From Sneathiella sp. (GTDB lineage: Bacteria; Pseudomonadota; Alphaproteobacteria; Sneathiellales; Sneathiellaceae), in assembly GCA_002706985.1 (NCBI GenBank), contig PAKP01000049.1, forward strand, positions 1 to 43,137: 43,137 bases of DNA, given 5' to 3'. A model generated the notes under the pieces. That model was not told the DNA's origin and did not search any database. It saw only the letters and a list, made by a program, of their open reading frames with translations. A program made the translations under genes and the position numbers. Of the stretch, positions 1 to 9,128 are shown in pieces. Within the stretch, counting starts at the first letter, position 1, and every line of letters starts with the position of its first letter.

Positions 1-233
1 CGGAAGTCCGGCCATTTCTCCTGCGCTTCCTGTACGCGATTTTCCCCGAATTGCCGATGTCCCAGACGCAAGGCAGCCTCTACGGCGGCATCCGGCTGCC
101 GCTTGCTGACGGCGATGAGGTCGATATCGCCCGGATTGCGTTCCCACTTTTTTGCTGCCTTATCGATCCGGGCGCGGATTTCCTCAAAATTTGCGGCGAT
201 ATCGCGGTCTATGTCCGAAGCGTCGCTGGTCAT
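1..233 (-). CDS. yggS: YggS/PLPBP-family pyridoxal phosphate-binding protein (N-terminal part, runs off the window)
   Basis: The first 77 residues of a minus-strand gene are present; the rest lies beyond the left edge. The translation contains LIAVSKRQP with the lysine at residue 44, followed by the GHRQFGENRVQEAQ stretch typical of the YggS/PLPBP family, in which that lysine binds PLP. Family members are cytoplasmic and help keep free PLP and amino acid pools balanced; they are not classical enzymes. ATG at 231-233 is the only sensible start and is preceded by a modest purine-rich stretch (AAGGGAAA). It is the last gene before the edge and follows the sulfotransferase on the same strand after about 100 bases, so co-transcription is possible but not shown. 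Confidence 0.88.
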   Translation of the reverse strand, partial: MTSDASDIDRDIAANFEEIRARIDKAAKKWERNPGDIDLIAVSKRQPDAAVEAALRLGHRQFGENRVQEAQEKWPDF

Positions 234-334
234 TGGCGAATTTTCCCTTAAACTCTAAAAACAGGCATTTTGTGATATATAAGAGCCTGATTTCTGCATT
301 TCAGCCGGTTTTATGGTTAATTTTTTGTAAAAAT

Positions 335-1174
335 TCACTTGTATCCGGGCGGCAGATATTTGAATTCCTTCATCACATCCCGATGGGCGGTGACGATTTT
401 CTCGATCTGGTCCGGGGTCAGGGTCGTCTTCCATTGCCCCGCCTTGCCCACACGGAAAAATTTCTCGGCCTTGTCGGATCGTTCGTTAAAGCCTTTCTCG
501 TCCTCCTGCTTGCGCGACGCATCGAAGGAGGAAAACTTGATCGCCCGGCGAAGCCGTTCCTTCGGGGGTTTCAGGCCGAGGAATTTCGCAAGCGCCCCAA
601 AGGTCTGTTCCGGTTTGTAGAGCATATCCTCATAGCGCATGATATGCCGCCGCGATTTCTCCATTGCCTGCCAGGAGGTCACATGGTTGGACCAGGAACT
701 GAGATAATCCGGAAGCTTGCGGTCCGTCTCGGCGCTATAGGCCTCGACATCCGTCATCATCTCCACGCCCTGGTCAATCGGCATGCCATAATGATCGGAG
801 AGGGAAATCACCACATCGAGCGGATTTCGCACGATGTAAACGGCGCCCGCCGTAAAATCCGGCGTGATTAGGGGCACGCCATGCGCCGTACCCAGCCAGT
901 TGTGGGTTTTAACGAAGACCGAATCCGGACGTGTGCGGGCATAGGCCTGATGAACCCGGGGGACCAGCGCGGCGACCTCCTCATCGGAAAAGCTGTCGAA
1001 CGGCTTTCCGGTCACCTGTTCGTACCAGGCCTTGTTACCATCGCCGATGGTGAATTTGGTCAGCTCATTGAGGTCCGCCGGCCGGTTGGCATTGAGCAGC
1101 AGGTTATGCAGAAACGTCCGCACCCAGGTGTTTCCCGATTTCGGATATGACGCCAGCCAGATAATCCCGCCCAT
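335..1174 (-). CDS. Sulfotransferase domain protein, substrate unknown
   Basis: A 279-residue protein with the sulfotransferase fold signatures. The PAPS 5'-phosphosulfate loop YPKSGNTW is at residues 10-17, a KTHN motif with the likely catalytic histidine at 89-92, the 3'-phosphate binding RNPLDVVIS segment at 116-124, and a RVGKAGQWK segment near the C terminus that matches the usual GxxGxWK motif. The family moves a sulfonate group from PAPS to a hydroxyl or amine acceptor; the acceptor cannot be told from the sequence. I chose ATG at 1172-1174 because it lies 5 residues before the first conserved strand. A longer in-frame reading from a TTG at 1240 would start inside the T-tract of the porin terminator and is unlikely. 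The gene follows the porin gene on the same strand but is separated from it by that terminator. Confidence 0.85.
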   Translation of the reverse strand: MGGIIWLASYPKSGNTWVRTFLHNLLLNANRPADLNELTKFTIGDGNKAWYEQVTGKPFDSFSDEEVAALVPRVHQAYARTRPDSVFVKTHNWLGTAHGVPLITPDFTAGAVYIVRNPLDVVISLSDHYGMPIDQGVEMMTDVEAYSAETDRKLPDYLSSWSNHVTSWQAMEKSRRHIMRYEDMLYKPEQTFGALAKFLGLKPPKERLRRAIKFSSFDASRKQEDEKGFNERSDKAEKFFRVGKAGQWKTTLTPDQIEKIVTAHRDVMKEFKYLPPGYK

Positions 1175-1241
1175 AGTGTTATCGCTTTTCTGAATTAAAA
1201 TTTCTGTGGACAAAATAATCAGCTGACTATGGATGGGCAAT

Positions 1242-1271
1242 AAAAAAGGAGGGCAGGAAACCTGCCCTCCT
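1242..1271 (-). terminator. Rho-independent terminator of the porin gene
   Basis: On the minus strand a 10-base-pair GC-rich stem (GGAGGGCAGG and its complement, 1261-1270 with 1248-1257) closes a three-base loop and is followed by a run of six T (1247-1242). It begins about 20 bases after the porin stop codon, a classical intrinsic terminator in the right place for a strongly expressed monocistronic gene. Confidence 0.9.
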
Positions 1272-1291
1272 CAGTCTTACAAACCTTCAGA

Positions 1292-2380
1292 TTAGAAGGA
1301 GAGAGAGGTACCAACGAAGAACGTATTCGTCTCGCCAGCCATACGAGTTGACGAGCTTGCAGTCAGGTTGTTGTCGTCCATCTGCACACCACCGAAGGCC
1401 GTGATTCCGGGGCCGAGTGTGTACTGACCACCGATGATCCAGGTATCCTGATCATCAAGAGTGCCCGTACCAACAGTCTGAAGCTGATCGAAAGTCGTCT
1501 TGGCGTACTGAACACCAACTGCCCATGGACCCATGCCGTATTTCAGACCTGCGGACCATACCTTGCTGTCATTATCAGAAATACCGGCTATGTCCTTTAC
1601 CTGTTTATAACCACCACCGATTGTGAAGCCTGCAACGCCAATAGAAGTACCAAAAGAGTATTCGCTCATATCTTCAGCAGCACCAAAAACTTTCCCCTCC
1701 TGATAACCTGCGGAGAACGCTACGTCAACAGCACCAAATTTGTTGACATAGTTGGCCGCAGCTGACCAACTGCGATCAAGACCGGCTTTGGGGTTCGGGG
1801 CCGAATACTGGCCATTTCCAAGGGAACCCGTTTCAGAGGTTCCATCGGGAACATAAGAACCACCCAACTGGAAGCCGGCGAAACGCGGTGTGAAATAGGT
1901 AATCTTGTCCACGTCCCGGAATCCGAACAGGTTCGGACGGGTGGTGTTCACCTGACCCGTCGGCCAAATGTTGGGCGAATCCGCGCCATACATCGGAACC
2001 GGTGACGGACTGGCGTAATGCATCAGGTATGCAGCACTGTCTTCTGAACCGATCAGAACGCGACCGAAGGAACCTTCAATAAAGATGAAGGTTTCGTCAA
2101 GCTGGTCGGCATTTGTATAGGCTTCGAGCTGAACCTCAACACCGAACTGGATACCGTTGTCCAGAGTAGTGGAACCCTTGAAGTGGATTTCACCTTCCTG
2201 CGTTACACGGTCAGAAGTACGGCTCGGCGTGCCAGCCGGCTCATCTGAATCCTGATAGAAGTATGTGGATTGCATATAGCCGCCAACATTAAGTTTGATT
2301 TTTTCAGCGGCCAAAGCAGGTGATGCAGCCAATGCACCAACTGCGACAAGCGCTGTTGTACCCAAGATTGCTTTTTTCAT
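1292..2380 (-). CDS. Outer-membrane porin (alphaproteobacterial general porin type)
   Basis: A 362-residue secreted beta-barrel protein. Residues 1-24 form a signal peptide (MKK, a hydrophobic stretch, then ALA before AE). The mature protein begins with KIKLNVGGYMQ, a typical first porin strand, contains the YNFGVEVQLE-like and ITYFTPRFAGFQLGGSYVPD patterns of porins, and ends in a terminal phenylalanine (TSLSF), the signal read by the BAM complex. It should form a passive diffusion channel in the outer membrane; the substrate range is not predictable. The start is fixed by the signal peptide and by GGGGAG placed 6 bases before the ATG. It is flanked by a terminator downstream and a long leader upstream, so it is probably a single-gene, highly expressed unit. 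Confidence 0.92.
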   Translation of the reverse strand: MKKAILGTTALVAVGALAASPALAAEKIKLNVGGYMQSTYFYQDSDEPAGTPSRTSDRVTQEGEIHFKGSTTLDNGIQFGVEVQLEAYTNADQLDETFIFIEGSFGRVLIGSEDSAAYLMHYASPSPVPMYGADSPNIWPTGQVNTTRPNLFGFRDVDKITYFTPRFAGFQLGGSYVPDGTSETGSLGNGQYSAPNPKAGLDRSWSAAANYVNKFGAVDVAFSAGYQEGKVFGAAEDMSEYSFGTSIGVAGFTIGGGYKQVKDIAGISDNDSKVWSAGLKYGMGPWAVGVQYAKTTFDQLQTVGTGTLDDQDTWIIGGQYTLGPGITAFGGVQMDDNNLTASSSTRMAGETNTFFVGTSLSF

Positions 2381-2717
2381 TTTGTCTCCCCTCTGCTCAT
2401 CACAAGCTAGAGAACTAGATTAAAATACAGACGCAAGGCCGGTTGGCCCGTTAGTCAAGACGGAGTAAAGAAGGTTAATGGCCTCCCGGTCAAGCGCAAG
2501 ACGATGGCGTTTTTACCAAAATTACCGGACTGTGCTTAAAAAGTCACATTTCTGCCGCACTGCGGATTTGCGGGGCGCGGGCCCGAATCCCGAAAAGAAG
2601 GCAACTCCCTTAATTTCTGCTGTTGTCGGGGCAAGAAAGCTGGCATAAACTCACCGTTCTTGATTTTGCCCAATTTCAAGCGTCTAGTAGCCAAGAAACA
2701 TGAGGGTTTTGACAGAT
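2381..2717. other. Divergent intergenic region between the porin and the DUF3576 lipoprotein
   Basis: This 337-base gap separates two divergently transcribed envelope genes. The porin side holds a long leader and a possible promoter (listed separately). The lipoprotein side has no promoter I can name. I see no conserved small gene in it; the short reading frame crossing it on the minus strand lacks any recognisable protein features. Confidence 0.6.
2464..2493 (-). promoter_or_regulatory. Possible sigma-70 type promoter of the porin gene
   Basis: On the minus strand TTGACC (2493-2488) is followed after 18 bases by TTTACT (2469-2464). The pair lies about 85 bases before the porin ATG. The -35 is good and the -10 is weak, so this is a tentative call. 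Confidence 0.3.
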
Positions 2718-3266
2718 ATGACACGACGAGGAAAATTTGCACTGGCGGGCGGATGCTGCCTGGCGCTTTTGCTGGCGGGGTGTGAATCTGATATGAGTTC
2801 GAATTCGACCTTTCCGACCTCAAGTCGCGGTCAGGTCTATCAGACGGGAAATGCGCCGGATGACACGATCTTCGGCAAGGGCGGTCTTTTTGGCGGTGAT
2901 GAGAAGGACCTTCAGGATGGCCTTGGCGGCGGCGGCGGGGGTCTCGGCGTCAACGCCTATCTCTGGCGCGCGTCTCTCGATACCTTCTCTTTCATGCCGC
3001 TCTCTTCCGCCGATCCGTTCGGCGGCGTCATTATCACCGACTGGTATTCTTCCCCCGATTCCCCGAACGAGCGGTTCAAGGTCACCGTTTATATCCTGGA
3101 TCGGCGCCTGCGCGCCGACGGGCTAAGGGTGACCGCTTTCAAGCAGAATCTGGATACGGCGAACCAGTGGATCGCTGTCCCACTCGCGCCCAAGGTAACG
3201 GCAGACCTTGAAAACGCCATTCTATCGAGGGCCCGCGGCCTCAGGGTAGCGCGCGAAGGCGAATAA
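2718..3266 (+). CDS. DUF3576-type lipoprotein
   Basis: A lipoprotein of 182 residues with a lipobox LLLAGC whose cysteine is residue 22 counted from the chosen start, so it should be lipidated and held in the inner or outer membrane. The body begins with a low-complexity segment rich in glycine, then the conserved block VNAYLWRASLDTFSFMPLSSADPFGGVIITDWY and a KVTVYILDRRLRADGLRV strand that I associate with DUF3576. The molecular role of the family is not known to me. I prefer ATG 2718 to ATG 2700 because GAGGG (2702-2706) lies 11 bases ahead of 2718 and the signal peptide is then of normal length. It is followed by leuS after 122 bases that contain a hairpin. Confidence 0.8.
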   Translation: MTRRGKFALAGGCCLALLLAGCESDMSSNSTFPTSSRGQVYQTGNAPDDTIFGKGGLFGGDEKDLQDGLGGGGGGLGVNAYLWRASLDTFSFMPLSSADPFGGVIITDWYSSPDSPNERFKVTVYILDRRLRADGLRVTAFKQNLDTANQWIAVPLAPKVTADLENAILSRARGLRVAREGE

Positions 3267-3326
3267 CCTTCTAAACGCCGGTCCTGTACCGGATTATAAG
3301 GCACGCCACCGCTTTTAATGACCCAC

Positions 3327-3353
3327 GGGCGAATACGGATCGCCCCTCTTTTA
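3327..3353 (+). terminator. Hairpin with T-rich tail between the DUF3576 gene and leuS
   Basis: GGGCGA (3327-3332) pairs with TCGCCC (3340-3345) across a seven-base loop and is followed by CTCTTTTA. It could end transcription of the upstream gene, or act as an attenuator, because it ends only about 36 bases before the leuS ATG. The stem is only six pairs, so the call is moderate. Confidence 0.4.
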
Positions 3354-3388
3354 TGACATGATGACCAGGATGGAACGGGAAACAGGCT

Positions 3389-5947
3389 ATGTCCCGCTAT
3401 AACGCGAAAGAAGTTGAAGCCAAATGGCAGGCCGGCTGGGCCGAGCATAAGAGTTTCGAAGTAGAGGCCGATCCGGCCAAGCCGAAATATTATGTGCTGG
3501 AGATGTTTCCCTACCCGTCTGGCCGCATCCACATCGGCCATGTGCGCAACTACACCATGGGTGATGTGGTCGCTCGCTATAAAAAGGCGCAAGGCTTCAA
3601 TGTGTTACACCCGATGGGCTGGGACGCGTTCGGACTGCCCGCCGAGAATGCCGCCCGTGACAAGGGTGTGCATCCGGCCGACTGGACTTATGCCAACATC
3701 GCCCATATGCGCGACGAGCTGAAGGGCATGGGCCTCTCCCTCGACTGGAGCAAGGAAATCGCCACCTGCCATCCCGGCTATTACGGGCATCAGCAGAAGC
3801 TCTTCCTTGATTTCTTCAAGAAGGGCCTCGTCTATCGCAAGGAAAGCTGGGTCAACTGGGACCCGATCGACATGACCGTGCTCGCCAACGAGCAGGTGAT
3901 CGACGGCAAAGGCTGGCGCTCTGGCGCCGTGGTCGAAAAACGCAAGCTCGATCAATGGATGTTCCGCATTTCCGACTATAGCGAGGAACTGCTTGACGCG
4001 CTCGACACCCTCGATCGCTGGCCCGATCGCGTCCGCCTGATGCAGCAGAACTGGATCGGCCGCTCGCAAGGCGCCCATATCGCCTTTGACATTATCGGCG
4101 AGAGCGACCCGCTCAATATCTACACCACCCGGCCCGATACGCTCTTCGGCGCGAGTTTCATGGCAGTGTCCGCCGATCATCCGCTGACCCAGCGTCTCGC
4201 GAAGGATGATGCAAAGGTCGCGGCCTTCGTCGCCGAGTGTCACCAGATGGGGACCAGCGAAGAAGCCATTGAAAAGGCAGAGAAAAAAGGTGTCGATACG
4301 GGCCTGAAAGTCGCCCACCCCTTTATTGCGGGCAAAACACTCCCGATCTATGTCGCCAACTTCGTCCTGATGGATTATGGCACGGGCGCGATCTTCGGCT
4401 GTCCCGCCCATGACCAGCGCGACCTGGATTTCGCGCGGAAATACGGCCTGGAAGTCACGCCCGTTGTCTCCCCGGATGGAAATATCCCGGAAATCGGCGA
4501 TGAGGCTTACACAGGCCCGGGCAAGATCATCAATTCCGACTTCCTGAACGGTCTGGAGGTTGAGGCCGCGAAGTCGGAGATTATCCGCCGGCTGGAGGAA
4601 ATGGGTAAGGGCACGGAGAAGATCAATTACCGCCTGCGCGACTGGGGCCTCTCGCGGCAACGCTACTGGGGCTGCCCGATCCCGATGATCCATTGCGATA
4701 AATGCGGCACCGTGCCGGAGGCAGAGAAAAACCTTCCTGTCACCCTGCCCGATGACGTCACCTTCGACAAGCCGGGCAACCCGCTCGATCATCACCCGAC
4801 ATGGAAGCATGTCAAATGCCCGGAATGCGGGGGCGATGCCACGCGCGAGACGGACACCATGGACACTTTCGTCGACAGTTCCTGGTATTTCGCGCGCTTC
4901 TGTTCCCCGCGTGCCGAGGTGCCGGTGGACCGGACAAAAGTCGATTACTGGCTGCCGGTCGATCAGTATATCGGCGGGATCGAGCATGCGATCCTCCATC
5001 TTCTCTATTCGCGCTTTTATTCCCGCGGCATGATGGAAACCGGCTGGTCCGATGTGAAGGAACCCTTTGCCGGGCTGTTCACGCAAGGCATGGTCACCCA
5101 TGAAACCTATAAGTCATCCGGCGGCGAATGGCTGCTCCCCGATGAGGTCGGCCACAACGATGCGGGAGAGCTGGTGGAGCTGGCAAACGGCAAGCCCGTC
5201 ACCGTCGGCGGCGTCGAGAAGATGTCGAAATCGAAGAAAAACGTTGTCGATCCCGGCGCGATTATCGAGAAATTCGGCGCCGACGCCGCGCGCTGGTATG
5301 TCCTTTCCGACAGCCCGCCCGATCGTGATATGGAATGGACCGATGCGGGCGCAACCGGCGCCTGGCGCTTTGTCCAGCGCCTGCATCGCTATATTTCGGA
5401 GAATCTCGACATGGCCGCCGCGGTGGATACTCCGGCACCGGCTGACTTTTCCGATGCGGCTTTGGGCCTTCGCAAAGTTGCCCATAAAACGGTCGCCCAG
5501 GTCACCCAGAATATCGAGGATCTGCATTTCAACAATGCGATCGCCCGTATCTATGAATTCATGAAAGCGCTTAGCGAGGTCAAATTCGAAGACAGCGTCG
5601 ATGTGAAATGGGCGCTGCGCGAGAGCATGGAGACGATTGTCAAGCTCATCGCCCCGATGATGCCCCATCTCGCGGAGGAACTCTGGCAGATGCTGGGGCA
5701 TGACACCATGCTGGTGGATACGGACTGGCCAAAGGCAGACCCTGCCTTGATTGTGGAGGACAGGGTGACCATGGCGGTTCAGGTAAAAGGCAAGCTGCGC
5801 GCCACCATAGAGGTGTCACTCGATGAGGAGGCGGCGAAGGTGGAAGAAATTGCACTCGCGCAGAAATCAGTCCAGAATGCCATCGGCGAAAACGCCATTC
5901 GCAAAGTCATCGTTGTACCGAACCGGATCGTCAATGTCGTTATTTAG
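3389..5947 (+). CDS. leuS: Leucine--tRNA ligase
   Basis: An 852-residue class I aminoacyl-tRNA synthetase that charges tRNA(Leu) with leucine in the cytoplasm. The HIGH motif is at residues 48-51 inside [21 protein letters not shown], and KMSKS is at 611-615. An editing domain lies between them, including the [21 protein letters not shown] segment, and two zinc-knuckle-like CxxC pairs occur around residues 436-475 (CDKCG and CPECGG). The C-terminal anticodon-binding part ends in [13 protein letters not shown], as usual. Length matches bacterial LeuRS. Its stop overlaps the start of lptE by 14 bases and holA follows directly, so leuS-lptE-holA is probably one operon, a common arrangement. Confidence 0.98.
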   Translation: MSRYNAKEVEAKWQAGWAEHKSFEVEADPAKPKYYVLEMFPYPSGRIHIGHVRNYTMGDVVARYKKAQGFNVLHPMGWDAFGLPAENAARDKGVHPADWTYANIAHMRDELKGMGLSLDWSKEIATCHPGYYGHQQKLFLDFFKKGLVYRKESWVNWDPIDMTVLANEQVIDGKGWRSGAVVEKRKLDQWMFRISDYSEELLDALDTLDRWPDRVRLMQQNWIGRSQGAHIAFDIIGESDPLNIYTTRPDTLFGASFMAVSADHPLTQRLAKDDAKVAAFVAECHQMGTSEEAIEKAEKKGVDTGLKVAHPFIAGKTLPIYVANFVLMDYGTGAIFGCPAHDQRDLDFARKYGLEVTPVVSPDGNIPEIGDEAYTGPGKIINSDFLNGLEVEAAKSEIIRRLEEMGKGTEKINYRLRDWGLSRQRYWGCPIPMIHCDKCGTVPEAEKNLPVTLPDDVTFDKPGNPLDHHPTWKHVKCPECGGDATRETDTMDTFVDSSWYFARFCSPRAEVPVDRTKVDYWLPVDQYIGGIEHAILHLLYSRFYSRGMMETGWSDVKEPFAGLFTQGMVTHETYKSSGGEWLLPDEVGHNDAGELVELANGKPVTVGGVEKMSKSKKNVVDPGAIIEKFGADAARWYVLSDSPPDRDMEWTDAGATGAWRFVQRLHRYISENLDMAAAVDTPAPADFSDAALGLRKVAHKTVAQVTQNIEDLHFNNAIARIYEFMKALSEVKFEDSVDVKWALRESMETIVKLIAPMMPHLAEELWQMLGHDTMLVDTDWPKADPALIVEDRVTMAVQVKGKLRATIEVSLDEEAAKVEEIALAQKSVQNAIGENAIRKVIVVPNRIVNVVI

Positions 5948-6434
5948 GGTCAGCCTTGTTTTCCTGATTATGAGCCTCGCGGCGGCCTGCGGGTTTCAGC
6001 CGCTCTATGGCAGCGCGACCCGCAACGCCGATGTTCAGGAAAAGCTGGCGCAAATGTATATCGAGCCGATGCCGGGACGCACCGGCCAGATTTTACGCAA
6101 CGAACTGCTCGATCTCGCCAATCCGGGCGGCATCCCAAGAGAGCCGGTCTATCGGTTGAAGATCACCACGGAAACCCGCGCCGAGGGCCTTGCCATTCAG
6201 AGCGACGATACGAAAACCCGCTTTAACCTGACCCTCACCAGTAAATTCTTCCTGGTCAATATCGCCGAGCAGGAAGTGCTCTATACCGGATCGACGCAGA
6301 ATATTGCGTCCTATAACGTGGTGCAGTCGGAATTTGCCAACCTGTCGGCCGCGAAGAATGCGGAAAAACGGGCCGCCCTTGTCGCCGCCGAGCAGATAAA
6401 CCAGCAGCTTTCCGTCTATTTCTCGGGGCGCTAG
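5934..6434 (+). CDS. lptE: LPS-assembly lipoprotein LptE
   Basis: A 166-residue lipoprotein that plugs the LptD barrel and helps insert lipopolysaccharide into the outer leaflet of the outer membrane. The signal peptide ends in SLAAAC with the lipidated cysteine at residue 19, followed at once by GFQPLYG, the hallmark start of mature LptE proteins. The remaining sequence ([44 protein letters not shown]) fits the family. The start lies inside leuS (14-base overlap), supported by the signal peptide; a longer reading from 5823 would give a non-secretory, basic N terminus. It sits between leuS and holA, its usual neighbours. Confidence 0.93.
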   Translation: MSLFRVSLVFLIMSLAAACGFQPLYGSATRNADVQEKLAQMYIEPMPGRTGQILRNELLDLANPGGIPREPVYRLKITTETRAEGLAIQSDDTKTRFNLTLTSKFFLVNIAEQEVLYTGSTQNIASYNVVQSEFANLSAAKNAEKRAALVAAEQINQQLSVYFSGR

Positions 6435-6437
6435 GCC

Positions 6438-7457
6438 GTGGAGCTGACGAGCAGCAGGTTCCCCGCTTTCCTTAAATCCCGCGACCCGAAACTCCGGATT
6501 TTCCTGTTTTATGGCCCCGATGAAGGGCTTGTGCGGGAGCTGTCGCGCAGCCTCTGCCTGAGCGTGGTGGACAGCCTCGATGATCCTTTCCGTTTTATCG
6601 ATATCCAGGCATCCGAGCTCGCGGCGGACCCCACCCGCCTGATGGATGAGGTCACGGCCATCTCTATGATGGGCGGGGAGCGGGTGGTGCGCCTGCGCGG
6701 CGCGAACAACAATTCGAAAGGCTATCTGGAACCGGCAACGGAGCAGGACCTGCCGGACAGCCTTCTGGTGATCGAGGCGGGCGATATCCGCAAAGACAGC
6801 GCCCTCGTCAAGATGATCAACAAGGCCCCCCATGGCGTCGTGACGCATTGCGCCCATGACAAGGCGCAGGACATTCTCGGCCTGATCAAGGAGGTTCTGG
6901 GCGCGGCAAACATCGATCCGCCCCGCGAAGTCATTGATTATCTTCGCGAAAATCTGGGGAGCGACCGCGCCATTTCCCGTCAGGAACTGGACAAGCTGGT
7001 CCTCTATATGCGCGGGCGCACCGACCCGATGACGCTCGCGGATGTACGCGCAAATATCGGGGATTCTTCCGCGCAGAATATCTTCGATATCATGGATGCG
7101 GCGCTTCTTGGCAATCTGGACGGGCTGGAACGCCAGCTCAACAAGGCCTTTTCCGCCGGCGAAAGCCCCATCGGCTTCCTTCGCATCATTCAAGGACAGC
7201 TCAAACAGCTGCATAAGGCCGCCGCCCTTCGCGATGCGGGCGCGCGCGCCGAGGATGCCATCCGCAAGGCAGGCATTGTCTATTTCAACCAGAAAAAGGC
7301 GGCGGTGCAGATTTCCGGCAAGTCGAGCCGCCATATGGCGATCTGCCTCGATATTACGCTGGATGCGGAAATCAAATGCAAAACAACGGGGTATCCCGAG
7401 GAGGCGATCTGCCGCCGGGCCCTGATGCGCATCGCCATGGCCAACCGGAAGCGATAG
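6438..7457 (+). CDS. holA: DNA polymerase III subunit delta
   Basis: A 339-residue clamp-loader subunit that opens the beta sliding clamp during replication. It shows the HolA pattern of an N-terminal AAA-like fold starting FLKSRDPKLRIFLFYGPDEGLVRELS, the EVTAISMMGGERVVRLRGA segment, and a C-terminal helical collar (RIIQGQLKQLHKAAALRDAGA). Length is normal. The start is a GTG only three bases after the lptE stop codon; no better start exists nearby, and translational coupling to lptE is likely. The next gene, a HAD phosphatase, begins immediately after its stop. Confidence 0.95.
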   Translation: MELTSSRFPAFLKSRDPKLRIFLFYGPDEGLVRELSRSLCLSVVDSLDDPFRFIDIQASELAADPTRLMDEVTAISMMGGERVVRLRGANNNSKGYLEPATEQDLPDSLLVIEAGDIRKDSALVKMINKAPHGVVTHCAHDKAQDILGLIKEVLGAANIDPPREVIDYLRENLGSDRAISRQELDKLVLYMRGRTDPMTLADVRANIGDSSAQNIFDIMDAALLGNLDGLERQLNKAFSAGESPIGFLRIIQGQLKQLHKAAALRDAGARAEDAIRKAGIVYFNQKKAAVQISGKSSRHMAICLDITLDAEIKCKTTGYPEEAICRRALMRIAMANRKR

Positions 7458-8105
7458 ATGAAGCGGCCGGATCTCATTATTTTTGATTGCGACGGCGTCC
7501 TGGTAGATACGGAACCGGTGTCCAACGCGGTCCTTGCAGAAAACCTGACCCGTCACGGCCTGCCGCTTTCAAAGGAAGACTGCATCGGGATGTTCACCGG
7601 CTGGAGCATGGTCAATGTCGAGCAGGAGGCCATCCGCCTCGGTGCGACCCTTCCCGAGAACTGGATCGCCGCCGTCTATGCCGAGGAGTTCGAGGCGCTG
7701 AAGCGGGGTGTGGATGCGGTAAAGGGCATTCCCGAAATCCTCGACCGGCTGGAGAGCCTGGATATTCCCTTTTGCGTCGCCTCCAACGGGAGCGAGGAGA
7801 AGATGGCGATCACCCTTGGCCAGACAGGCTTGTTCCCCCGGTTTCAGGGCGCGATGTTCTCCGCCCATACGCTCAACACCTCGAAACCCGATCCGGCGCT
7901 GTTTCAGGCCGCACTCGAAGCGTTCAAAGTCGATCCCGCCCGCGCCGTGGTGATCGAGGACAGCGTTTTAGGCGCGACCGGCGCGGCCCGCGCCAATATC
8001 CCCTGCTACGGCTACGCCCCTCACGAGGGCGGCGCCGACCTCGCCGCCACCGGCGCAAAGGTTTTCAAGGAAATGCGGGAGTTAGCGGAATTACTTGGGT
8101 TTTAA
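7458..8105 (+). CDS. HAD-superfamily hydrolase (phosphatase or phosphomutase type)
   Basis: A 215-residue HAD protein with all catalytic motifs. Motif I is DCDGVLVDTEP with the nucleophile D10 and acid D12, motif II is the CVASNGS strand, motif III is the lysine in TSKPDPALF, and motif IV is VIEDSVLGATGA. The alpha-helical cap after motif I is of the C1 kind found in beta-phosphoglucomutases and phosphoglycolate phosphatases. Acting on a small phosphorylated metabolite is likely, but the substrate is unknown. The ATG directly follows the holA stop codon, so it is co-transcribed with leuS-lptE-holA. Its stop overlaps the convergent downstream gene by four bases. Confidence 0.9.
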   Translation: MKRPDLIIFDCDGVLVDTEPVSNAVLAENLTRHGLPLSKEDCIGMFTGWSMVNVEQEAIRLGATLPENWIAAVYAEEFEALKRGVDAVKGIPEILDRLESLDIPFCVASNGSEEKMAITLGQTGLFPRFQGAMFSAHTLNTSKPDPALFQAALEAFKVDPARAVVIEDSVLGATGAARANIPCYGYAPHEGGADLAATGAKVFKEMRELAELLGF

Positions 8106-8647
8106 ACCGGAAATTTAGCGCCGAAATCCTCGCCCTCAATGCGGGCGATATTGGCAACGAAGCTGATGGTGTGATAGGCGCCGCAAAGCGCAATGATTTC
8201 AAGTTGTTGGTCGAGAGACCAGGCGGATTGGAATTTTTCGAGCGTATCGCCGCTTAAATCGGCCCTCTCGCAGATTTCATCGACAACGCGGATGAGAAAC
8301 CCTTCCCCCGGCGGCCAACAAGGCGCATTGGCACTTTCCAGCCGTGTTGCCCGGATCTGCTCGGGGGTGAATTTCACATGCTCCGCGAAGGCGCCCACAT
8401 GCACGCCCCATTCATATTCGCAGTTTCGGTTCGCGGTGACACGAAGGATGACAATCTCGCGCTCGCGCATGGAAAGCGGGCTTTCCCGGTCCAGCAGGTT
8501 GGGAACCCCTTTTTTGAGGAACCGGCGGCTGTTCGCAAAAACGCGGAACAGTTTCAGGATATAGCCGTTCCGCTGCGGATAAGTCGTTAATATTTCGCCG
8601 ATTTCCAGCGCAAACGGCTCTTTGATCGGTTTCAAAACATGGTTCAT
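8102..8647 (-). CDS. Carboxymuconolactone decarboxylase-like (AhpD fold) protein
   Basis: A 181-residue all-helical protein of the CMD/AhpD fold. The characteristic helix LSMREREIVILRVTANRNCEYEWGVHVGAFAEH carries the EYEW...H pattern seen in the group lacking the AhpD CxxC pair, so it is probably not a disulfide-cycling peroxidase. Family members without CxxC act as decarboxylases, in aromatic catabolism, or have unknown roles. The ATG is well placed behind AAGGAAA. It is divergent from an HxlR regulator across a 76-base gap packed with repeated half-sites, which suggests that the regulator controls this gene, as HxlR proteins often do for neighbouring redox or detoxification genes. Confidence 0.82.
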   Translation of the reverse strand: MNHVLKPIKEPFALEIGEILTTYPQRNGYILKLFRVFANSRRFLKKGVPNLLDRESPLSMREREIVILRVTANRNCEYEWGVHVGAFAEHVKFTPEQIRATRLESANAPCWPPGEGFLIRVVDEICERADLSGDTLEKFQSAWSLDQQLEIIALCGAYHTISFVANIARIEGEDFGAKFPV

Positions 8648-8662
8648 TTCTGGTTTTCCTTA

Positions 8663-8706
8663 TGCTATGGTTTCTGTAGCAGCAGTATGCTACAAAATAT
8701 GTAGCG
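8663..8706. promoter_or_regulatory. Operator array of TGTAGCA/TGCTACA half-sites in the divergent CMD-hxlR gap
   Basis: Four related half-sites alternate in orientation: TGCTATG at 8663, TGTAGCA at 8675-8681, TGCTACA at 8688-8694 and TGTAGCG at 8700-8706, with start-to-start spacings of 12, 13 and 12 bases. The central pair is a perfect 7-base inverted repeat with a six-base spacer. The array fills the gap between the two start codons, so binding would block both genes. The likely ligand is the adjacent HxlR winged-helix dimer. Confidence 0.7.
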
Positions 8707-8723
8707 TCAAGAAGGAATTGGAA

Positions 8724-9056
8724 ATGCAGCCAAAAAAGCCGGGAACGAGGGTACGTGGGTCAACAACCGGACGGCCGATCATGGTGCTGTTCGATGTGCT
8801 CGGGCAACGCTGGACATTACGTATTCTCTGGGAATTGCGCCATGGTCGCCTTAACTTCCGCGACCTCCGCGCCCAGTGCGACGACATATCGCCGACGGTG
8901 CTGAATGCACGGCTCAAAACGCTGCGGGAGCTTGCGCTCATTGATCACCAGGATGGCGGCTATGCCTATACAAGCGCCGGGGCGGAACTGTCAAACAAGC
9001 TCGCAGGCTTCGACCAATGGGCAGAAAACTGGGCAAAATCGCTCGATTTGTCATAA
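8724..9056 (+). CDS. HxlR-family winged-helix transcriptional regulator
   Basis: A 110-residue regulator with the HxlR/DUF24 domain: GRPIMVLFDVLGQRWTLRILWELRHGRLNFRDLRAQCDDISPTVLNARLKTLRELALI, then the wing with DGGYAYTSAG. Members bind DNA as dimers and often sense electrophiles or oxidants; this one has a cysteine in the recognition region (RAQCDDIS), where some relatives carry their sensing cysteine. I start it at ATG 8724, which has AAGGAAT 7-12 bases upstream; an extension to 8622 would run through the operator and into the opposite gene. It is divergent from the CMD-like gene. Confidence 0.9.
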   Translation: MQPKKPGTRVRGSTTGRPIMVLFDVLGQRWTLRILWELRHGRLNFRDLRAQCDDISPTVLNARLKTLRELALIDHQDGGYAYTSAGAELSNKLAGFDQWAENWAKSLDLS

Positions 9057-9128
9057 TCCGGTTGTCAGCGGCTGGTATTTTCCGGGCCGCAAACCTATAG
9101 TTTCGTTACATCCCTGCAGCCGAGGCCC

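Noticed and set aside
3605..5101. A 498-codon open frame on the minus strand opposite leuS
   Set aside because: It lies wholly within leuS, whose motifs are complete, and its translation has no protein family features; it is a GC-driven shadow frame.
9057..9120. GC-rich partial hairpin after the HxlR gene as a terminator
   Set aside because: The stem is interrupted and no T-tract follows.
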